Positions 59,246 to 64,000 of a stretch of DNA of 64,000 bases are shown one piece after another (the stretch's first letter is position 1; each line of letters starts with the position of its first letter). Location of the stretch: positions 1,550,001-1,614,000 of the forward strand of contig JAFEKR010000003.1 of NCBI GenBank assembly GCA_019022495.1. The letters run 5' to 3'. Position numbers and translations under genes: made by a program. The notes below the pieces were generated by a model. The model did not search any database and was not told the DNA's origin. It saw only the letters and a list, made by a program, of their open reading frames with translations. This DNA comes from Epichloe hybrida (lineage: Eukaryota; Ascomycota; Sordariomycetes; Hypocreales; Clavicipitaceae).

Positions 59246-60027
59246 CCCCTCCTGAGTACGAGGTAAAACTGCTTAGCTTACTACACCCTAACACCCCATT
59301 CCTTTAACTTCTTTTTATCTACCTTATAAAGCTTATTATTAGGCTTACCCTTATTTTTTAATATCTTCTCCCTCATATTATAGATACTATTAATTATCTT
59401 TAGGTTAGATTTATCTTCCCTTTCCTTTCCTTTACCTTTCTTCTCTTCTATAATATTATTTAATATTTCAGATAGTGCGGTATCTTTTTTATCACCTTTA
59501 GCCATACTATTATCTAATCAGTTAGTCATTAATTGGTTAATTGGTAGCCCATGACCTACTTGGTGATGTAATGGATGCAGTGCGTCTGTTAGGAATTAGA
59601 TTAGCTGCAATTGAGGATAAGTTATGTTTTTTTTTTAGGGTTCAAGTTTGCCTTAGAGCTTTAAAGGATAAGTTATAAGATAGAAGAGATATAAAGAGAT
59701 AGAATAAACACAGTTATAGAGGAAGAGGGAATTACGTTAATTTATGCTATAAGTAAAACTCAAATGGATTTAAGTTTAACTACAGTCGCGAATTATAACT
59801 CTTGCGTAATCGCAGCTATAAAGTTTATTGCAAACTTTGTATTGACTTTTTAGCCCTTAAATTTATGGCTTAAAGCTTATTCCTTGATGTTTTACCTAAC
59901 ACTATAGTGATTATTAAATTTGGTTGTTATATGTGACACTAGCTAGGTATTGCTAGTAATTTTTTTGGTTCCTTGAAAATTAGATGCATTGGCCATAGCC
60001 AATGACCCCAAAAAAAATTAAAAATCA
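59246..60027 (+). mobile_element. A-tailed element, copy 2, complete (782 bp)
   Basis: It is flanked by the 14-bp direct duplication ATAAGAGAAGTTAA (59232-59245, 60028-60041). It starts CCCCTCCTGAGTACGAGG and ends in the hairpin GCATTGGCCATAGCCAATG, ACCCC and an A-rich tail. There are no terminal inverted repeats. A long, odd-length duplication, A-rich 3' end and 5'-truncated relatives point to target-primed reverse transcription (a SINE- or short LINE-like element). No reverse transcriptase is encoded. Confidence 0.8.
59281..59505 (-). CDS. Small Lys/Glu-rich hypothetical protein in the A-tailed element
   Basis: 74 codons from ATG at 59505 to a stop before the element's 5' end, running opposite to the A tail. 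The product is highly charged (runs such as EEKKGKGKERED and KVDKKKLKEWG) and likely helical, with no membrane segment. Copies 1 and 3 hold diverged, decayed versions beginning ATGGCTAAGGG-like, so the frame once existed across the family. Whether it is expressed or only a compositional open frame is unknown. I do not recognise the family. Confidence 0.35.
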   Translation of the reverse strand: MAKGDKKDTALSEILNNIIEEKKGKGKEREDKSNLKIINSIYNMREKILKNKGKPNNKLYKVDKKKLKEWGVRV

Positions 60028-60041
60028 ATAAGAGAAGTTAA

Positions 60042-62777
60042 TCTATAAGTTATAACTCACCTCCTTAGGTATATTACCTCTGATTTATACTAATATATTA
60101 TATAATAAGCACTAGAGAATAAGGAATTATTTAATCTTAAGGTAAACACTACCCCTAAGGAACTTATAGCTTAGATTCTTATTAAGAAAGTAACTTATAA
60201 ATATAAGAACTTATACTTATAAACCCTATTTACCATCTTTAATAATAACTTTAGAGAATAGAAGTAAGAGATATTTTAAATAGTAAATCCTAGGGCTATA
60301 AATATTTTTGAAGACTTTCTCTTCTTTAGTAGTGTTTATATAAACCTTTAGACTTACTATAAGATAATAGTCTTACTTAAAGATATTATTAACTATAATA
60401 GATTCTATAATTAGAAGAAAGAGAAGATATAGGAAGTTAGAAGGAAGTATTCTATATTTAAGAAGTAAATAGTAAAAAAAGACTTTTATAAAGACCTTCT
60501 CCTTATTATTATCCCTTTTCTTAAAGATTAACTAATTAATTTATAATCTCCCTAATCCCCTTAACTATTATAACTACTCCTATTTTATTCCTAGATTCTA
60601 TTATATTAATCCCTAAGTATACTAAGTATAAGGTAAAGGTATAATAGTAAAGGTAATCCCCTTATTATAAGCCCTTAACTATAAGCCTAGACCCCCCTTA
60701 CTTCCCCTCCTATAGTAAGATATTATAATCCCTCTCTATAGTCTAAAACTATAGTACCCTTTCTATAAGATTTAATTATCCCTATTCCCCCTTAAGAAAT
60801 AAGCTAACCCTTATTAAAGTAATTACTTAATCTTAATAAGTTTTATAATAATAAGAGTATTAAGTATAGTACTAAGGAGTATAATATTCTTAATATTAAG
60901 CTCTTAACTTATTAAAGAAAGGATAAGATACTAGGTATTATATAAGAATAGTTAGGCTATAGCTTTAAGTTTATACTAAAGGAAGACCTCTCTAGTACTT
61001 CCTAGAGAACCTTTTAGGCTAAAGAGACCCCTAAGATCTCCTAACTCTTATCTATAGGATTAGGCAGAAGTTTAAGATAAATAATATATATTAGAAAAAC
61101 TATCTATTATAAGGAAAATTATAGCTACTTATAATTATCTAAGAGAACCCTAATAAATTAAAGATTAAATGCTTTAAAGACCTTATAATAAAGCTTTTAA
61201 ATCTATAAAGCGCAAATCCTTATGGATTATAGTTAGAATTAGATCTCTGTAGTTAGATTCTAAATGCTTATAAAGGAATCCTAGAATATAAGGCCTATAT
61301 TATTAATTCTTCTATTAACCTCTAATGCTTTTATAAATAGATAAGGATATTAATTAGTAAATCTAAAGCCTTAATTAATTAATAGTAGTTCCTTATAGAA
61401 GCTAGCACTGAAGAATACTTTTAGACTAACTATAAGTATAATAGGAAAGGTAAGGAAGCCTAATATAGTTAATCTATATTAAAGAGTAAGCCTTACTACT
61501 TAAAAAAGTGTTATATATATAGTAAAGAAGGTTATTAGTTAACTAAGCACTTAGATAAGGACTAGAAGAAGGTATTCTAATGCTTTAAGAATTACTCCTA
61601 TATAGACTTAATAGCTTTTTTATATAATATATTCCTAATATAGTATAAAGGTAATAATAATTCTAAATTAGCTAAAGATAATAATATTAACTAGTACCTA
61701 ATAGAACTTGGTTTTAGTAAAGAAAAGAATAATAGCTAAGTGCCTATAAGCTTCTTTATATATAGGACTACTTATAATAGCTGTGTAATTACTAAGATTC
61801 TTACTAGTAAAGTAATAATTTATACTCTAGCTAAGAAGGATTTATTTAATCTTTAGGAACTAGATAAGGCACTAAGTATATTTACACTTAAAGGATAATA
61901 TTTATCTAGAACCTTTAAAGGTATTATAGCTAATATAAGTACCACAGGATATTTATTAGTAAGCTACCCTTAATTCTTAGCTTTATAAAGTATAATACTA
62001 ACTATTATACTTAATAAGTTAAATACTAGGAAAGTAAAGATTAAATTTAGCCCTAGAGAACTAATTAAGGCACTAGGATTAATTAAAGTGCTAACTCTAT
62101 TTAGAATTATTCTCTTTTAGGTAATCCCTATAAACACTTCCTTTCTCTTATGCCTTAATAATATAACCTACCTAAAGATTAATTTCTATATATTAAAGAA
62201 CATTCTATAGTAAGGGAATATTAAGGTTCCTATTATATATAAATAGGGGTATATATAGATGCTTTTTAATAAAGAAGAAAGTTTTACTTAGAGTTATCTT
62301 ATAGAAATTAAGCTTTATTAATTATATTAATGCTTTAAATACCCTTTAGTTTAATGTCTTTATGATTTACTATGTAAATTAGGGTATAAGGTTAAGTTTA
62401 AAGCTATTAAGAAGCTAACTAAGGTTTACTAGTAATGCTAATTACACGCGGATAGCCTACATTAATTTAAATTCACTCTTTAGGATAAATATGCCTATAA
62501 TTACGAAATTATTGTGAATATTATGTATATTAATAGTAACCGCCCTGTTCTGTAAGTTATTAATATAGCTATATCCTTTAATATAGCTAGATTTATTAAG
62601 GATATCTTTGTAAAGACTATGTAGGAAGCACTTTGTCTTTACTAGATTAATATCTATCTAAGCCCCCTAGATTTAATTATTATAAACACTAGAATAACCT
62701 TTAGAGGTAAGGAATTTAAGTAGCTTATGTTATTAATAGCGATTAAGATTAAAGATATTCCTATTAAGGCTTACTAT
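60042..62777 (+). pseudogene. Copia-F gag-pol relic
   Basis: Stop-filled A+T-rich sequence. A tract from about 60200 to 61600 has the spacing of gag and zinc-knuckle regions but cannot be read reliably. 62640-62785 parallels the integrase core of Copia-B copy 1, up to the actatagtattag just before the hAT-like insertion. It is inactive. Confidence 0.6.
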
Positions 62778-63597
62778 AGTATTAGCAGAGCTTTACATGT
62801 AGTGTAGTAAATGTAGTATTTTAACTTTTCGTGTAGTGTGTAGTGTAGTGAATTGTAGTGTAGTGTAGTATGTAGTGTAGTGTAGTAAATACTACACTAC
62901 ACTACAAATACTACATGTAGTGTAGGGGTAAAATTAAAAGTGGGGCATATTAATATCTTATTATATTCCTTAGATTTTTCTTTATTAAGTTATTATAAGC
63001 CTTAATTTTTATTATTATTTAGTTATTTAGTTATAAATCTATAAAGTTTATACTTATTTAAACTATTAAGCTTATAGTAAGAATAGGGTAGCTTAATATA
63101 GTATCTTTTAGTATTTGTATATAGGTCTAATTTCTTACTAAATTTAAGAGATTACTTTACCTTTCTACCTTTTTTATTAGATTTATAATTTATTTTAATA
63201 TACTTTTTTTACTTTAAATCTAAGATTTACCCTAAAGAAATTATTTAGTATTATATATAAATAGAATATTATATTTAATAATAATATAACTATAATATTA
63301 AGCTATTTATAATAAAGAGATTATTTTACTTTATGTTATAAGAGGCTTTCTTTTTATATAACTATTTTATTTTAATTAGAAATAATTATATTAGTATTAG
63401 AGGTTTGTTAAGCTAAGGGTAATGTAAAAAACCTATAAAAAGCTCTTTAAAAAGGGCTAGAATAATATTTTTATTAAGATTTTAAAGGAATATAATATAT
63501 TTTCTTTTAATACTAAGATTAGAAAAAAACAGCTTTAAAAGTAAGTTTAAGAATTTAAACTATTTTTAGCTTACTTACTATATTATATATTATTCTA

Positions 63598-63920
63598 AAA
63601 AGTGGGTCTAAAGTAAGGCATACTAGTTATATATATACTTAGTTATAGCTTAAATTTTTTTTTTTTTTACCTTTAAAATAGTAGTATTTATAAAAGTGGG
63701 TCTTAAAGTGGGTCTTATTAGTTATACCTTTTACTATAAATAGCTTTAATGTTTTTTCTGTAGTTAAGACTAAGTAAAAAAGGTATTTATAAAAGTGGAT
63801 CCAAAAGTGGGTCTTATTAGTTATACCTTTTACTATAAATAGCTTTTATGTTTTTTCTATAGTAAAGACTAAGTAAAAAGAGATTTCAATAAAAGTGGGT
63901 CTAAAGTGGGTCTTATTAAA
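63598..63920 (+). repeat. ~100-bp tandem array with GTGGGTC doublets
   Basis: Four units, each starting AAAAGTGG(G/A)TC and containing a second GTGGGTCTTA about 15 bases on. The last two full units share the spacer tataccttttactataaat. Confidence 0.85.
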
Positions 63921-63930
63921 TCTTATAAAC

Positions 63931-64000
63931 TATAAGCTATTATAAGCTATTATAAGCTATTATAAGCTATTATAAGCTATTATAAGCTATTATAAGCTAT
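63931..64000 (+). repeat. 10-bp tandem repeat (tataagctat)n
   Basis: Seven exact copies of tataagctat run to the last base of the window and probably beyond. The unit is nearly palindromic around AGCT. Confidence 0.95.

Larger units (their letters stand above)
58411..62785 (+). mobile_element. Copia-F, 5' LTR and internal relic
   Basis: The LTR 58411-58706 (296 bp) runs TGTTAGAAC...CTAACA. It is followed by CTAATCAATAGTTATC, the same primer-site region as Copia-B and C. The internal region is 58707-59231 plus 60042-62777. Near 62390-62785 it aligns with the integrase region of Copia-B copy 1 (7280-7670). A hAT-like element enters at 62786. Its 3' end is outside the window. Confidence 0.8.
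62786..64000. mobile_element. hAT-like element 5, left part
   Basis: It starts CAGAGCTTTACATGTAGTG, then TGTAG pentamer runs in both orientations (62800-62925). GTGGGTC doublets recur at about 94-100 bp near 63598, 63692, 63791 and 63891. The left flank agtattag would be the 8-bp duplication; the right end lies outside. No coding frame is present. Confidence 0.75.

Noticed and set aside
59246..60027. Helitron (hairpin near the 3' end) or solo LTR
   Set aside because: A 14-bp target duplication excludes Helitrons, which make none, and LTRs, which make 4-6 bp. The ends are not TG...CA in the matching orientation.

Overview
This window looks like a chromosomal piece of a filamentous ascomycete (Pezizomycotina). 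Most of it is extremely A+T- and TpA-rich. It is full of nested retrotransposons whose reading frames are broken by transition-type changes (CAA/CAG/TGG to stop, catalytic Asp to Asn), the pattern expected of repeat-induced point mutation (RIP). A single island of ordinary base composition, about 22.9-27.2 kb, carries the only convincing intact gene. The species cannot be named from the sequence.

The island gene (24531-26146) reads as a two-exon IPT-LOG fusion: an adenylate/tRNA dimethylallyltransferase-type isopentenyl transferase joined to a LOG-type cytokinin riboside 5'-monophosphate phosphoribohydrolase. A 68-bp intron (25469-25536) restores one 515-codon frame and places Phe across the junction at the head of the LOG nucleotide-binding motif. 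IPT would make the isopentenyl cytokinin nucleotide and LOG would release the free base, so one polypeptide could make active cytokinin, as known for Claviceps purpurea and Fusarium. Downstream lies the 3' end of a second, unrecognised gene with textbook splice sites (26603-26940). No P450 for trans-hydroxylation is visible.

Left arm (1-22.9 kb): the 3' end of a Gypsy-type element (family E), a 0.77-kb A-tailed element, a dead Tc1/mariner, then a second family E element (4496-21838) with matching 5-bp target duplications. That element holds a hAT-like MITE in its left LTR, a copy of Copia-B (6217-10656), and a second truncated Copia-B (from 10973) whose LTR was split by a 7.2-kb Copia-A (11071-18252). 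A Gypsy-D fragment abuts the truncated copy. Two more MITEs sit between this complex and the gene island.

Right arm (27.2-64 kb): LTR scraps; a 1.9-kb hAT-like element with a solo Copia-B LTR and a ~101-bp satellite; Copia-C (29429-43317) containing a second Copia-A (32977-40106); then a stack in which an A-tailed element is split by a hAT-like element, which is split by Copia-B copy 3 (44272-57599), whose LTR is split by Gypsy-D (44496-51096). The hAT-like arm (57605-58410) is in turn entered by Copia-F (58411 onward), which carries another A-tailed element and a further hAT-like element running off the window end.

Insertion boundaries were set mainly from target-site duplications read directly in the sequence. 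The relative ages of the insertions follow from the nesting. Family letters (A-F) are labels used only in this annotation.
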